From: Geosiphon pyriformis
Taxonomy: Eukaryota; Glomeromycota; Glomeromycetes; Archaeosporales; Geosiphonaceae
Direction: 5' to 3'
Assembly: GCA_016748015.1 (NCBI GenBank)
Contig: JAAOMT010000400.1
Span: 403,163-467,162, forward strand
Length of the DNA stretch: 64,000 nt
The position numbers and the translations under genes are program-made. Below, piece after piece: positions 32,740 to 44,015 of this stretch (within the stretch, counting starts at the first letter, position 1; each line of letters opens with the position of its first letter). The notes below the pieces were generated by a model. That model had not been told where the DNA came from and made no database searches. It worked only from the letters and a program-made list of their open reading frames with translations.

Positions 32740-34104
32740 TAGTATTTGTTTTATTTTTAGTTGTAAAATATTACTGGTAGCTAATAATGCTATATTGTAA
32801 TATGGTTTTAGTTGATTACTATGTGCTGCTTTGGCTAAGATTTTGTTGTTCCATCTTAGTTTATAAGCTTTATTTCTTAGAATTTTTTCAATGTGAAATA
32901 GTTTATCCCATTTGGGATCAAATTTTTTACTTCATTGTTTTTCTGCTTTGGTATGATGTAAAAGTACTTTGTCTCCAATTTTGAATTTAACTGGTTTGTC
33001 TGACAATTAGTTATTATGTCATTCTTTTTGTTTTTTTTGTGACTTTTGAATGTTATCAACTGCTTTTTGTCTTTTGTTTTCTAATGTTTTTATTAATTTG
33101 TATGTTTTTTTTATCAATGTTTTTTGAAAATTGGTTTTGTTAATTGGTTCTATTAAATATATATTGACTTCTATCTTAACTGGTAATGTTGCTGTTCTAT
33201 CATAAACAAGTTTAAATGGTGTTGCTTGTATGGTATCTTGTTTTATTGTTTGATAAGCAAATAATACTGATGGTATAAACAAATTCTATTTATTCTAGTT
33301 TTTTTGACTGATTTTGGCAATTGCTTTATACAATATTCTGTTAAATTTTTCTACTAAACCATTTGTTTATGAATAATATAGTGATAATAATGGTCTTTTG
33401 ATTCCAAATCTTTGGCTTAATTCTGCTAATGTTCTGTTTACAAAATACATTCCTTGATCTGATAGCAATTTTTTTGGACATTTGTGTTGACAAATCAGAT
33501 CTTGGTAAACAAATTCGGCTATGAATTCTGCATCTGCTCTTTGAATTGCTTTCATCTCTGGCCATTTTGTGAGATAATTCATAACTACTGCTATATAACA
33601 ATTACTTTTGCTGATTATTATTAATGGTCTGACTAAGTTAATTTCAATTCTGTCAAATGATTGTTCTATTTTAATTAGTTTTAATGGTTCACTGGGTCTT
33701 GTTTCTTCTCTTTTTTAATAAACATCACAATTTTGAACATATTGGATGATATCTGGATATATTAATAGCTAATAATATCTTTTTCTGGTTTTTTCTATAG
33801 TTGTTTCTTTATAAAAGTATCCTGTTGTTAGATTTGAATACATGTTGTATAGTATTGTTTCTTTCTCTGATTTTGTAATTACTCTAAATAGTTGATCTGA
33901 ATTTTTTCTGTTTTTCTGATATAATATATTTTAGTGAATGATAAAATACTTAAATTGTTGTTTTATGTTGTTCTGTTCTTTTGAAAATTTCTCTTTAAAC
34001 TGCTGGATATTAATATAGTGTTGGATTTGTTGATATTTTTGTGTATTTATCTTTTATTATGTTTTTGGATTAAAATATTCTTAGATTTGTCTCATTTGTA
34101 ACAA
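32740..34104 (-). pseudogene. Integrase of element C
   Basis: Separated from its RNase H by element B. Readable parts include NYLTKWPEMKAIQRADAEFIAEFVYQ (33582 downward), LLSDQGMYFVNRTLAELSQRFGIKRPLL with the second Asp (to about 33370), and MFIPSVLFAYQTIKQDTIQATPFKLVYDRTA (33282 downward), the region after the catalytic Glu. The HHCC zinc end (about 33700-33850) is eroded. The GPY-type region lies near 32900. Stops and frame changes throughout. Confidence 0.8.
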
Positions 34105-34109
34105 CCATT

Positions 34110-35100
34110 GTTACCGAAGGTTTTTGGTCTTTTTTCTGTAATATTGTTGACATCTGTTTGCTATAAATTCACGTTTTCTGGATGTGGTTGAACCTCCAGT
34201 AACTGAATTTATCTTCAAATTATTTCCTATAATTTGAACTGCTGGGCTTATAAGTGGAATGGCCAATTCTGTGTCAGTTATTTTGTATAGTTACATTGTA
34301 GTAAACATCAACTCTTTCCCAAGAATTGCTCATCTGGAAGCTCACTAAAAAAAATGTGTAGTTACTTTGCTGTGAAAGTCAACTCTTCTACAGGAATTCT
34401 CGTCTGTAGGCTACCCAAATGATTTATAATAAGAAAAGAAAAAAAATAAAAGAAGTGTAAAAGAAAAAGTAAAACTAATGATGTATGAAAGTCGTTTCGG
34501 ATCCAGACCTGGAAGTGCTTTAACAGTCTACTGAAATTGGTAGCTAATCAATTTCAAACTGTTAGTAGGAATTGGTTAATTTCAAGGAAAATAATTTAAA
34601 AATTTGGCTTTTCAAATTTATTTGATATTTTATTTTGTTTTTGTGTGTAGAAGATGATTCTAATTATTAAATCTGAAGTAAGATACATTTCCTCAAAGAG
34701 AGAAGCTCTTTTTTTATACAACTTGTCATAACACTATTCTATGAACTTGAACTTTGCTATTTTCTATAATTTTGCTAAACTAAAGATACATTTTGGCAAA
34801 CTACAAGTTATTTCTGTGAACTATTAGATATTTCAACAAACTATCAATTATTTCAGCAAATTTCTTACAAATTTTGGTGAACTTTTTGAATGTTACATAG
34901 TTCAGGGTATTGTATAATTGATCATCACAATTAGGTTACATTTGTGTTATGTACAAATTGGGTTATTAATTAAATAATAATTTCGGATATTTTGCTAATA
35001 TAATAAGTGATAATTTGAAACAATAATATATGCTAATTAATGATAAGATTTATAAGGGTAATTTCATGCTAAACAATATCTCTAATTTTATCTGGTAACA
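34110..35100 (-). repeat. 3' LTR of element B
   Basis: Element orientation: TGTTACCAGATAAAATTAGA...CCTTCGGTAAC; partner of 43022-44010. The TATAAAA-like box (complement of TTTTTTTATACAA) is at about 34710-34720, with ATTTCGGCAAAT-type repeats upstream (about 34785-34880 in plus view). ORF3 ends inside it at 35069. Confidence 0.93.
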
Positions 35101-35788
35101 TAACCTCCTCCTCAAGACTGAGCTTCGTCGAAGTCCAAGTACTGTCTGTAATTTCCAGATAGTAATCCAAAATTATTGAAGAAATTTGGTCTGAAAATTG
35201 TTGAAATTTCAGTTTTGTGAGGTTTCCAATATATTGAATCTTCAAAGGTTGTAAAATTGGGTTTTGTAGGACGTTTTTACAGGTGTGGAATAGGTCATAA
35301 AGTCTAAGAGCAGCTCTTAGTTTATAATGACTGTTTGTAGACCCAGCTGTTGTCTTGAATTTGTTGTGGAGTTGTTTCCAAATAGCTTCTTTTGTGAGGT
35401 TTGCTGCTATAAGCTCTAGTTTTTGCTCATGAAGTGTTTTTCCAATATAAAAATATCTATATATTAGGGGGTATTTGCCATTTTCTTCATTAAGACACAG
35501 TTGAAGTTTTTGTTGAATAGTAGCATTTGGTGGAATACTAATAGGGGTGAGCAATAAGTTTTCTCTTAAAGCAAGCTTCAAAAGTTCTAGTAAATGAATT
35601 CCAGAATAACTTCTTGTGTTTTTTCTATAAGGGTAATACTTTCGTGAAATTGGGGCTAAATTTGTAACTATTTCTGTTTGGGTATAATTAATATGTTTTC
35701 CAGTGATAGTAATAGATAATTCAGATATTGTTTTTAAAGCTAACATTAATTTTTAAGATAACTGTTGAATATTTTAAGGAATAGTCAT
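35069..35788 (-). pseudogene. ORF3 of element B (two N-terminal stops)
   Basis: Homologous to ORF3 of A across its full length. The matching ATG is 35788-35786, but TAA occurs at codon 5 (35776-35774) and codon 12 (35755-35753). The rest is open for 225 codons from the next ATG (35746) to a stop at 35071-35069. Conserved blocks include NATIQQKLQLCLN, LIYRYFYIGKTLHEQKLELI, RAALRLYDLFHTC and LKFQQFSDQISSIILDYYLEI. The C-terminus runs through the polypurine tract (GAGGAGGAGG, 35113-35104) and 32 bp into the LTR. No signal peptide, membrane segment or known catalytic motif is seen. Confidence 0.75.
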
Positions 35789-36069
35789 TATAATGAAATT
35801 AGAAAGAAAAATAAAATTGAAATTATTTTTGGTATGTGAGTTTTTATGTTATTTTTGTTTTTTCAGTATGCTTTGTTTTGTTTTTGTTTTTTTTTGTTGT
35901 GATATGTTTCTAAGTTATAAGGGAATAACTATAATAAAATTGAAATTAAGTGTTCAAGTTGGGGGATTGTTCAATGACAACTATTAGTTCTAAGTTTCAG
36001 GGAATGTCTTTGGAATTGATTAAAGAAGAATGTGTACTAATTTGTGAAATTAATGGTTTAGAATTGTTT

Positions 36070-37320
36070 CTGGAATTATAGTGTTTCAAACGATTTTCAT
36101 GTGCAACTTTTGCTAGGATTTTGTCATCAAGTCTTAGTTTGTATGATCCGTTGTCTAAAACTTCATAGATAAAGAATGGTCTATTCTATTTATTCTTAAA
36201 TTTTCCACTCCATTGTTTTTCAGCTTTAGTTCTGTGTAAGAGAACTTTGTTTCCAATTTTAAATTTATTGGTAACTGGAGGCAATTTGTCATCATGCTGT
36301 TCTTTTTGTTGAGCTTTGGAGTGTTCAATATGGGTGGCTGCTATTCGTCGTTTTCCTTCCAATGTGCTAAGCAGAGTGTAGACTTTTCGCTGAAGTGTTT
36401 CCTGGAAATTGTTTTTATCGATTGGTTGTGCTGGGTATGTTTCCACTGTGAAACTAATTGGTAATGTTGCTGTCCTTCTATAAGTTAAATCAAATGGTAT
36501 GTGTTTTGTGGTATCTTGTTTTAGTGTCCTATATACTAGTAATACTGATGGAATAAAGAGATCCCATTCTTGCTCAAAATTGGTTGAAACTTTGGCTAAT
36601 GATTTACACAATGTTCTGTTGAAATGTTCTATAAGTCCATTGGTTTGTGGATGGTAGGGCAAAGATAATGGTCTCTTGACATTAAATTGTCCACAAATTT
36701 CCTGGATTAAATTGTTCATAAAAGTTTTATTGGGCATCTATGTCTACAAATAATGTCTTCATAGATGAAGTTTGCTACTGATTTTGCATCTGCTCATTGA
36801 ATGGCTCTGACTTCAGGCCATTTGGTGAGATAGTCTACAGCTACTGCAATATAACGGTTTCTTTGGTTTGTAATAGGTAGTGGTCTGACTAAATCGATAC
36901 CAACTCTGTCAAAAGACTGTCCAACTTTGATTGGATTTAATGGTTTAATAGGGTGTGTTCCTTCTCTTCTTTGACAACTATCACAAGATTCGACATATTC
37001 GTGAATATTTTTTCTCATTCGAGGCCAAAAGTAGTATTCTAGTGTTCTTTGGGTGGTGCTGTCTTTTCCGAAGTGTGCTGATGAAGGATCTGAGTACATG
37101 TTGTATAATATAGTCTCTTTTTTTTGTTCTTGTATTAATCTGAGTGGTTTGTCTGGATTTTTGAAATTTCGTTGATAAATAATGTTGTTATGTAGAAAAT
37201 ATTGTTTGGCTTGTTGTTGTAATCGATGTTTTTCATCTGAAGACCAATCTGTTGGGATTGTTAATGTTTCCAAATATTGTTTGAGATTGTTGTAGTTTTC
37301 CAAATTCATTGTTTGTTGGC
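36070..37320 (-). pseudogene. Integrase of element B
   Basis: Starts near 37309 (MNLENYNNLKQYLETL). HHCC: YNMYSDPSSAHFGKD, where the first His is Tyr, and VESCDSCQRREG with both Cys kept. DDE core: FDRVGIDLVRPLPI (first Asp, about 36905), the second Asp region at about 36730 damaged by a frame change and stop near 36740-36793, then HPQTNGLIEHFNRTL (Glu, about 36635). C-terminal NKVLLHRTKAEKQWSGKFKNK and a GPY-like end follow to about 36080. RNase H and the integrase N-terminus share a frame; the shift near 36760 is a single-copy lesion. Confidence 0.9.
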
Positions 37321-37329
37321 TGTTTTGGT

Positions 37330-38960
37330 TGGTTAAGTTGAGTGTTGGTTTTTGTGTTTTCTAATCTTGTCTCATTCTGGAGAGACAGTCAACATTGGTG
37401 TGGAGTTTTCCTGGTTTGTAATGTACTATGTATCAATAGTTTGCTAGAAATCTTGTCCATCAGGTTTGTTTTGCATTTAGCTAAGTATTTTTGTTCTGAA
37501 GCCATTTGAGTTCAATATTATCAGTGATAATATTGAATTCCTTTGGCCGAAGATAAAGGTTGAAATGATGTAGGGCCCAAATTACAGCTGCTGTTTCTAA
37601 TTCAGTGGCAGGATAATTTTTCTCAGCTGGTTTTAATGTTCTGCTAGCATAGGCAATTACTTGCTCATTTCTATTGTTATCCAATTGTGATAGGATAGCA
37701 CCAAAAGCAATATAAGAGGCATCTGTTGTTAATCAGAATTGGTTGCTGAAATCTGGGTAGGCGAGAATTGGGGCTGTCATTAGTTTTTCTTTGAGGATTT
37801 CAAATGCATTTTGGCATTCAGCAATTCATTCGTATTTGACATTTTTGGTGATAAGCTGGTTGAAAGATTTTGCGATTTCTGAGAATCTTTTGATAAATTT
37901 CCAATAGTAGGAGACTAACCCTATGAATCCTCTTAGTTCTGTAGTGTTTCGAAGAGTTTTGAAGTTTTTGACAACACTGATTTTTCCAGGGTCCGGTTTG
38001 ATTTCATTTTTACTAATGATATGACCAAGGAAGGCCAAGCTTGTTTTTCCAAAGTAGCATTTTTTGATGTTGAGTTTTAGTCCTGCTTTTCATAATTGTT
38101 GAAAAACTTCTCGCAGGTGTTTTAAGTGTAATTCGAATGATGAAGAATAAACATCAGTATCATCAAGATAAATGACTACTGACTTCTAAAAGAGTTCTTG
38201 GTACACAATATTCATTAATCTCTAAAATGTTGCTGATGCATTGCATAATTCGAAAGGCATTACATTGAACTCATAATTTTTGCCTTGGGTGATGAATGTT
38301 GTTTTGGGACGATCTTTGGGATTCATTGCAACTTACCAGTAACCGCTTTCTAAATCTAGTGTTGAAAAGTATTTGGATTTTTCAAGGACATCTAACATGT
38401 CATCAATTTGGAGAAGGGGGTAGGCATCTCTAATTGTAATACTGTTGAGTTGTCAATAATCAACACAAAATTGTATCTTTCTATTTTTCTTTTTAACTAA
38501 CACTACAGATGAAGCCCAAGAACTCATGGAGGGTTGGATGAACTCGTTGTTAAGCATTTGTTGTACTTCTTCTTGGATGAATTGGTGGCTTTCTAGGGCA
38601 ACTCAATATGCTTGTTGTCTTCTTGGTTTGACATCTCCTGTATAAATTTGGTGTTAGACCAAATTGGTTCTTCCTAAGTCATTGTTGTTTTCAGCAAAGA
38701 TATCAGCAAATTCTACAATTAGCTCTTTGAACTGGCTCCATTGTTGTGGTTCAAGTTGTCTCATGTTGATTTGAGATAGTTTTTCCATAACAACATAGTA
38801 GTTTTCAGAACTAGGGTTTGGGTTAATTTTTGGTAGTGAATGTCCAATGATTTCCGAAAAATTGGGAACTGTTTGGGGTAATTCTTGTTGAAATATATTA
38901 CTGTGAATAACTCCAATTTCTAAATTATTTAATAAAACTATGGGGTAATTATTGGGGTTG
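37330..38960 (-). pseudogene. Reverse transcriptase and RNase H of element B
   Basis: RT reads from about 38790 (INMRQLEPQQWSQFKELI) through QMLNNEFIQPSMSSWASSVVLVKKKN (about 38560), YFSTLDLESGYW (about 38365) and VVIYLDDTDVYSSS (about 38180) with both catalytic Asp. FLGHIISKNEIKPDPGKIS and ELRGFIGLVSYYWKFIKRF follow (38038-37826). RNase H: TELETAAVIWALHHF (about 37600), IITDNIELKWL (about 37520) and the end NVDCLSRM (about 37395). Isolated TAA/TAG/TGA codons interrupt, many at positions where A has Gln, Arg or Trp. Confidence 0.9.
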
Positions 38961-39600
38961 TAAAAAATAACTCAGACTTTCTTTGTTCCTTCTGGAATAT
39001 AAATGTTTAGGATCAAAATATTATGTTCCAAGCAGACTTGTTCATTGGACTCAAAAATTTGTTGTGTGGTTGTTGGCTTTGGACAAGTGTAGATTTCCGG
39101 ATGTTTTCCAAAGAGTGAGATGGTAATTGGTTGTGGAAGTCTGAGAATCTGGTCGAATTTGTTCTGTGTGTTAAGAGCTATATTAACTGGAATTGTGAAT
39201 TGTTCAGTTGAAGCAAACCCTTGGGTTTCTCTATCGCTTTTTCCTAATTGTTCTTTTTGATTGACTAGTTGCAAACCCGAAATGTTGATTAGGAGTAGGT
39301 AAATAGCTTGGGCAATTTTTTCAGCATGTTCGATTTTGAATGGTTTGTCAGTTTCATTTTAAAGCATTACTGTAATGTCTCCAGTATATCCAGCATCAAT
39401 TATTCTTCCTCTGACATTGATTCCTTTGCTTGCCAGAGAAGACCAGGAGGCAATTTGAACCATTGCTCCTGACGGGATTTCAAGTGCAATTTTGAGATTG
39501 ATTTTTGTGAAAGATTTGGGTTTGAGAACAAGAGTATCTTTGTCTGGATATCTTAGGTCATATCCAGCATCAATTTCATGTGCTTTTTGGGTTTTATTTC
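38961..39600 (-). pseudogene. dUTPase domain of element B
   Basis: Motif 1 AHEIDAGYDLRYP (about 39590) follows a one-base loss in an A run that shifts the frame from the zinc segment. Motif 2 IASWSSLASKGI (about 39450; the conserved Arg is Trp), motif 3 RIIDAGYTGDITVML (about 39410; catalytic Asp kept), motif 4 EKIAQAIYLLL (about 39325) and motif 5 DRETQGFASTEQF (about 39230; GFGSTG eroded to GFASTE). A stop interrupts near 39360. Same position and order as in element A. Confidence 0.88.
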
Positions 39601-40500
39601 TTGTCCATTGTTGTTAAAGTATTTGAGTTGTAAGGCAGGCTGATTTTTGATAAGATAGATGGGTGTTGTTTTAATTTCTTCCGTTGCTTTAGGTTCTCCA
39701 AATTCAATTTCATTCTCATCACTTTCACTAGGCAAAAGAATTCTAAGAGCATAGCATTCAGAACATTACTGTTCATCACAAAGCATAATGCATTCTTTAT
39801 ATAGTCTAATGTTCATTTGCTCTAATTGTTGAATTTGAGCTTCTTGGGTTGAGTAGGTGTGACTTGCAATTTGGTGGTAGACTTCTACTTTATCTTCATA
39901 ATCGAATCCAGCTAATTCCATAGTGTATTCAATGTATTCTGCTTCCTTCATTTGATGGACATTTTTTTTGGTAGCTTCATTAATTAATGCTATTGCTAGG
40001 TCGAAAATCATCTCAGCATTGTGGAGATAGTGATAAAGTTTGTTGAGAGCACTGTTGTATGCTGCATTAAAAGGTGTTCCTCTTTGTACTTTTTCTAAAA
40101 TTGATAAAGCATATTGGCAGATCTGATCACAGACTTCACCTCTCATTGCTATATCAATCCAATTGCATTCTTCTGGTAGCATATCTCCACAAGTCAAACA
40201 AGGAGTGTTATCCTATTTTCCGCTTCTTTTTATTAGATGGTCCCATCGTTCTCTGTGGCAAGCCTTGCAGTAATAACAAGTATGATTTTCATATTCTTCT
40301 TTAGGTGAAATGCAGGCTCCCATTGACAATAGTTTCTTGTGGCAGTCCTTACATTTAAGGAGAATGTAGGGGTGTTGTTTTCTTGGTTTAGGCTTTGAGT
40401 ATGAGATATTCCATCCAGGGGTTTCGGGTTCAGAGTGTGGTGTAAAATGTTCTTGTTCAGTTTCATCAGTCCAATTGGACATTGATCCAAGAGCCATAAA
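39601..40500 (-). pseudogene. Cys-rich zinc segment of element B
   Basis: CKDCHKKLLSMGACIS (about 40350) and HTCYYCKACHRERW (about 40285) supply two CXXC pairs. After a stop at 40213-40215, PCLTCGDMLPEECNW (about 40195-40155), a long helical part (YNSALNKLYHY, MIFDLAIALINEATKKNV, YTMELAGFDYED) and CSECYAL (about 39765) follow. The Cys/His positions match element A, so the module is under constraint or recently copied. Role unknown; zinc binding is inferred from the Cys pairs. Confidence 0.65.
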
Positions 40501-40509
40501 TGTTTCAAT

Positions 40510-41130
40510 TATTGGTTTTTTTTTTCTGGTTCAAATTCAAAAGCCAGGGCTTTTTCAGAATGTTTGTTGAATGTACCACAAATAGTGGGTACTCGGGTAT
40601 GTTGTCCTTGATAGGAGAGTTGTAATTCTTGGGTTTCCCAGTCTAATTTTGCATTGGCTTTTTGGAGCCAATCATTTCCAACAAGGGCTTAATACTGGGG
40701 CGCATCTATTACAAGAACTTTAACTGGAATGGTGATTCCATCAAGAGTGAATGGAAAATTGTTAATTTCTTCTACTGGAGTCTTTTTCATGCCATCGGTA
40801 GTAACAATTACTGTTTGAGCTGGTCAGTCAACATTTTTTTTTAACTGTTGCATTAACTGGTAGGTAATAATGCTTCCGGCAGATCCACTGTCTAGAATCA
40901 AGCAAATTGTCTTTTCTTTGACTTCTGCTTCAGTGTACATAGCTGTGATTGCTTTTTGTTTGTTAGTAGCTGCATTGCTAAGCAGGAATGATGACTCATT
41001 TGTTTCGAACTTAAAAGGGAATATATCGGAAAGGTTAGCATTTTCAGTAATTCTGGCTGGTGGGATTGTGATGGGAGTATAGGAAGGGTTTTGTTGTTGT
41101 GCTGTAGCTCTACCTTCCGAGGGTGCAGTA
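40510..41130 (-). pseudogene. Aspartic protease of element B
   Basis: Reads ANLSDIFPFKFETNESSFLLSN (about 41040-40975), then TAMYTEAEVKEKTICLILDSGSAGSIITYQLMQQL (about 40945-40840) with the catalytic DSG present, in contrast to NSR in A. It ends APQYQALVGNDWLQKAN (about 40700-40655). A stop follows the KKNVD segment (about 40824) and the frame shifts near 40520 within an A run before the zinc segment. Confidence 0.85.
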
Positions 41131-42976
41131 TGGTGAAAATCTTGTTCTTTAAGTATTGTTAGATAACTGGGTTGAGTGTGATAGTGGTTGGGTCTTGGTT
41201 GAATGAAATTTCGGGAAACCAATTGGTTGTTTGAACTGATTCTATTGTTGTTTACTTGGTATTGGTTTTGTGGTGTGAATTGATTTTGTGTAATCAGTCT
41301 TCGAGCAGATACTTGATAATGTTATGTGGGTGGTTGTTGGTATTGCTGTTGAATTGGCTGTGAAGCGGGCTGATAATAGTTATTTTGGTATTGGGGTATG
41401 GTGGATAGTAAGCTGGTGGTGGTGGTTGATAATAAGATTGCTGTGGTGGAGAGTAATGTTGATTACTTTTATTTTGTTGGTCTTGTTGTAGCTTTTTGCA
41501 ATCTCTTTTCCAGTGGTCAGAGATTCCACAGTAATGGCAATTCTGAGGTTGGTTATTAGAAAGTGGTGCAAAGTTATTTTGATTTTGTCTTTGGGATGGT
41601 TAATATCTTTGGAGTTGCTGTTGTTGTTGATTGGTAAAATAGTTTTCGACTTTCTTTGTGAGTTGGTCAATTTTCTCTTCAGCTGCTGAGCTGGTTTCTC
41701 CAATGGCTAAGTTCACGAATTTTGTACAATTGGCTTCTTCCATGGCCATTTCATATCTCTTTGCATGCTGAATAACAGAGTTTAAATCTTCTGGGACATG
41801 TGGGCAAACCTTTTTAATCAGTTTATCTTTTAAACCAGCAATAAATTGATCCAAAATTTGAGCATCAGAATAATAATTGTTTGTTTCGAGTTGGTGAATT
41901 TGCATGAGAAGTTTGTTGAATTTCCCAATTTAAGTCATAACAGATTCGGAGGATTCTTGTTTGATATTGTGAAACCAATTTTGAAGAGTGATGGAAGTAT
42001 TATTGTCAGTGAACTGTTTAAGAAAGGCTGCTTTAAAAGCATCCTAATCATTGAATGGAGTGGCCAAGTTTTCAAACCATTCTCCTGCTGTTCCTTTGAG
42101 AAAGTAGGAAATTGTTCTTAACATTCTGGCAGCATTCCATCTATTTGCATCTCCAGCTTTAGTAACTTGGTCGAGCCATTCTTGGGAACTGGTCTTAATA
42201 TCTTCTCTATTAAATTCAGGAATTTTTGTGATGTATGCTGTCATTTCATCTTCTTTGTTTTTACTGTCTATTGATTTTTCTTCAGATATTTCAGAGTCGT
42301 TTTTTTTGTTTGCTGCTGTCTCAGAGTGTTCACTTCAATTTTCAGCTAGAAAGTCAAGGAGATTGGAACTAGTTTGAAGGGGTTTTTGTTGTCTGGTGAG
42401 ACTTCTGGGTGATGTAAAATCTTCTAGTCTTGTAAATCAATTTAAGGGTGAATTAGGTGTTTGTGCTTGTGCAAGTAAAGCTGAAAAAAGTGTGATGGTA
42501 AGTGGAAGTTTTGAACTGGTTCTTTGTTCAGGTGTTTGTAAGTGTTTGGCAGTTGTTTTTGGTAGTATTAGAGTATTTGGGGTGGTTTTTGAGTATTGCT
42601 TCAGTTTGTGTTTGCCTTTGTTGCTTGTTTTTGTCTTTGATTCAAAATCAATAGTGTATTGAGACTGTACTGGATATGTTTCTTTACAGTACTTGATAAT
42701 GTTAAAATTAAGTTCTTGAAAGTAAGTGGTAAGTGTTTCACTGTTAAGGTCTTCAGTTTCCAACTGTGAATAATGTACTAAATTATTGTAAAGATTGCTT
42801 CTAACTTCTGAGATATTGTAATTTTCAAAAAGATAATTGTTGATGCAGTTTTCAATGTATTGGTATACTGATTTCTTGACAACTTCAATTCCGTCTGGAA
42901 TGTTGAATCTTTGCTTGCAGTGGGTGTAAATTGACTGGTAATACTCTAGAGTTGTTGCATCTGGTGTGGTTGTCAC
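41131..42976 (-). pseudogene. gag polyprotein of element B
   Basis: Opens at GTG 42976-42974 (VTTTPDATT); there is no ATG in this frame before the first stop, as in A. The N-terminal domain runs to about 42440. The capsid core is at 42244-41905: TAYITKIPEFNREDIKTSSQEWLDQVTKAGDANRW, GTAGEWFENL, then YSDAQILDQFIAGLKDKLIKKV. The nucleocapsid knuckle CHYCGISDHWKRDC (CX2CX4HX4C, about 41539-41498) is intact. Stops occur at about 41600 and elsewhere, and the frame shifts near 41400 in the Gln/Pro/Tyr-rich region before protease. Confidence 0.85.
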
Positions 42977-43002
42977 TTTGAATTTGTTGTTGCTGTGTTA
43001 TT

Positions 43003-43019
43003 TCTGTGGGAGAGCACCA
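43003..43019 (-). other. Primer-binding site of element B (candidate)
   Basis: Minus strand TGGTGCTCTCCCACAGA, three bases inside the 5' LTR end, nearly identical to element A. Confidence 0.65.
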
Positions 43020-43021
43020 AA

Positions 43022-44010
43022 TGTTACTGGAGGTTTTTGGTCTCTTTTCTGTAATATTGTTGATGCCTGTTTGCTATGAATTCACGTTTTCTGAATGTGG
43101 TTGAACCTCCAGTAACTGAATTTATCTTCAAATTATTTCTTATAATTTGAACTGCTGGGCTTATAAGTGGAATGACTAATTCCGTGCCAGTTATTTTGTA
43201 TAGTTACATTGTAGTAAATGTCAACTCTTTCTCAGGAATTGCTCATCTGGAAGCTCACTAAAAAAAATGTATAGTTACTTTGCTGTGAAAGTCAACTCTT
43301 CTACAGGAATTTTCGTCTGTAGGCTACCCAAATGATTTATAATAAGAAAAGAAAGAGAATAAAAGAAGTGTAAAAGAAAAAGTAAAACTGATGATGTATG
43401 GAAGTTGTTTCGGATCCAGGCCTGGAAGTGCTTTAACAGTCTACTGAAATTGGTAGCTAATCAATTTCAAACTGTTAGTAGGAATTGATTAATTTCAAGG
43501 GAAATAATTTAAGAATTTGACTTTTCAAATTTATTTGATATTTTATTTTGTTTTTGTGTATAGAGGATGATTCTAATTATTAAATCTGAAGTAAAATACA
43601 TTTCCTTGAAGAGAGAAGCTCTTCTTTTATACAACTTGTCATAACACTATTCTATGAACTTGAACTTTGCTATTTTCTATAATTTTGTCGAACTAAAGAT
43701 ACATTTCAGCAAACTACAAGTTATTTCTGCAAACTATTAGATATTTCGGTGAACTATCAATTATTTCGGCAAATTTCTTACAAATTTCGAACTTTTTGAA
43801 TGTTACATAGTTTGGGGTATTGCATGATTGATCATTGTAATTAGGTTACATTTGTGTTATGTACAAATTGGATTATTAATTAAATGATAATTTCGGATAT
43901 TTTGCTAATATAATAAGTGATAATTTGAAATGATAATATATGCTAATTAATGATAAGATTTATAAGGGTAATTTTATGCTAAACAATATCTCTAATTTTG
44001 TTTGGTAATA
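43022..44010 (-). repeat. 5' LTR of element B
   Basis: Element orientation: TATTACCAAACAAAATTAGA...CCTCCAGTAAC(A). The first base pair is TA where the 3' LTR has TG. The TATAAAAGAAGAGC box (complement, about 43619-43632) and upstream ATTTCGGNRAA repeats (about 43700-43800, plus view) are conserved with element A. Followed on the plus strand by CCATT (44011-44015). Confidence 0.93.
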
Positions 44011-44015
44011 CCATT

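Larger units (their letters stand above)
34110..44010 (-). mobile_element. Element B: complete Ty3/Gypsy retrotransposon, youngest of the nest
   Basis: Minus-strand copy of the same family as element A. LTRs are 43022-44010 (5') and 34110-35100 (3'). CCATT flanks both ends (34105-34109 and 44011-44015), i.e. AATGG in element orientation. Same gene order as A. Protease DSG, RT YLDD, the nucleocapsid knuckle and the integrase HHCC Cys pair are kept, so it is closer to functional than A. Still, stops and frame shifts (near 41400, 40520, 39590 and 36760) disable it. Inserted between RNase H and integrase of element C. Confidence 0.95.

Noticed and set aside
35793-35987. Plus-strand hydrophobic open frame of 64 codons
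   Set aside because: Opposite the linker between integrase and ORF3 of element B; the Phe/Cys-rich content reflects T-rich DNA, and there is no counterpart opposite A.
42396-42662. Plus-strand open frame of 88 codons
   Set aside because: It lies exactly opposite the gag of element B, and no family features are seen in this frame; a shadow of the real gene.
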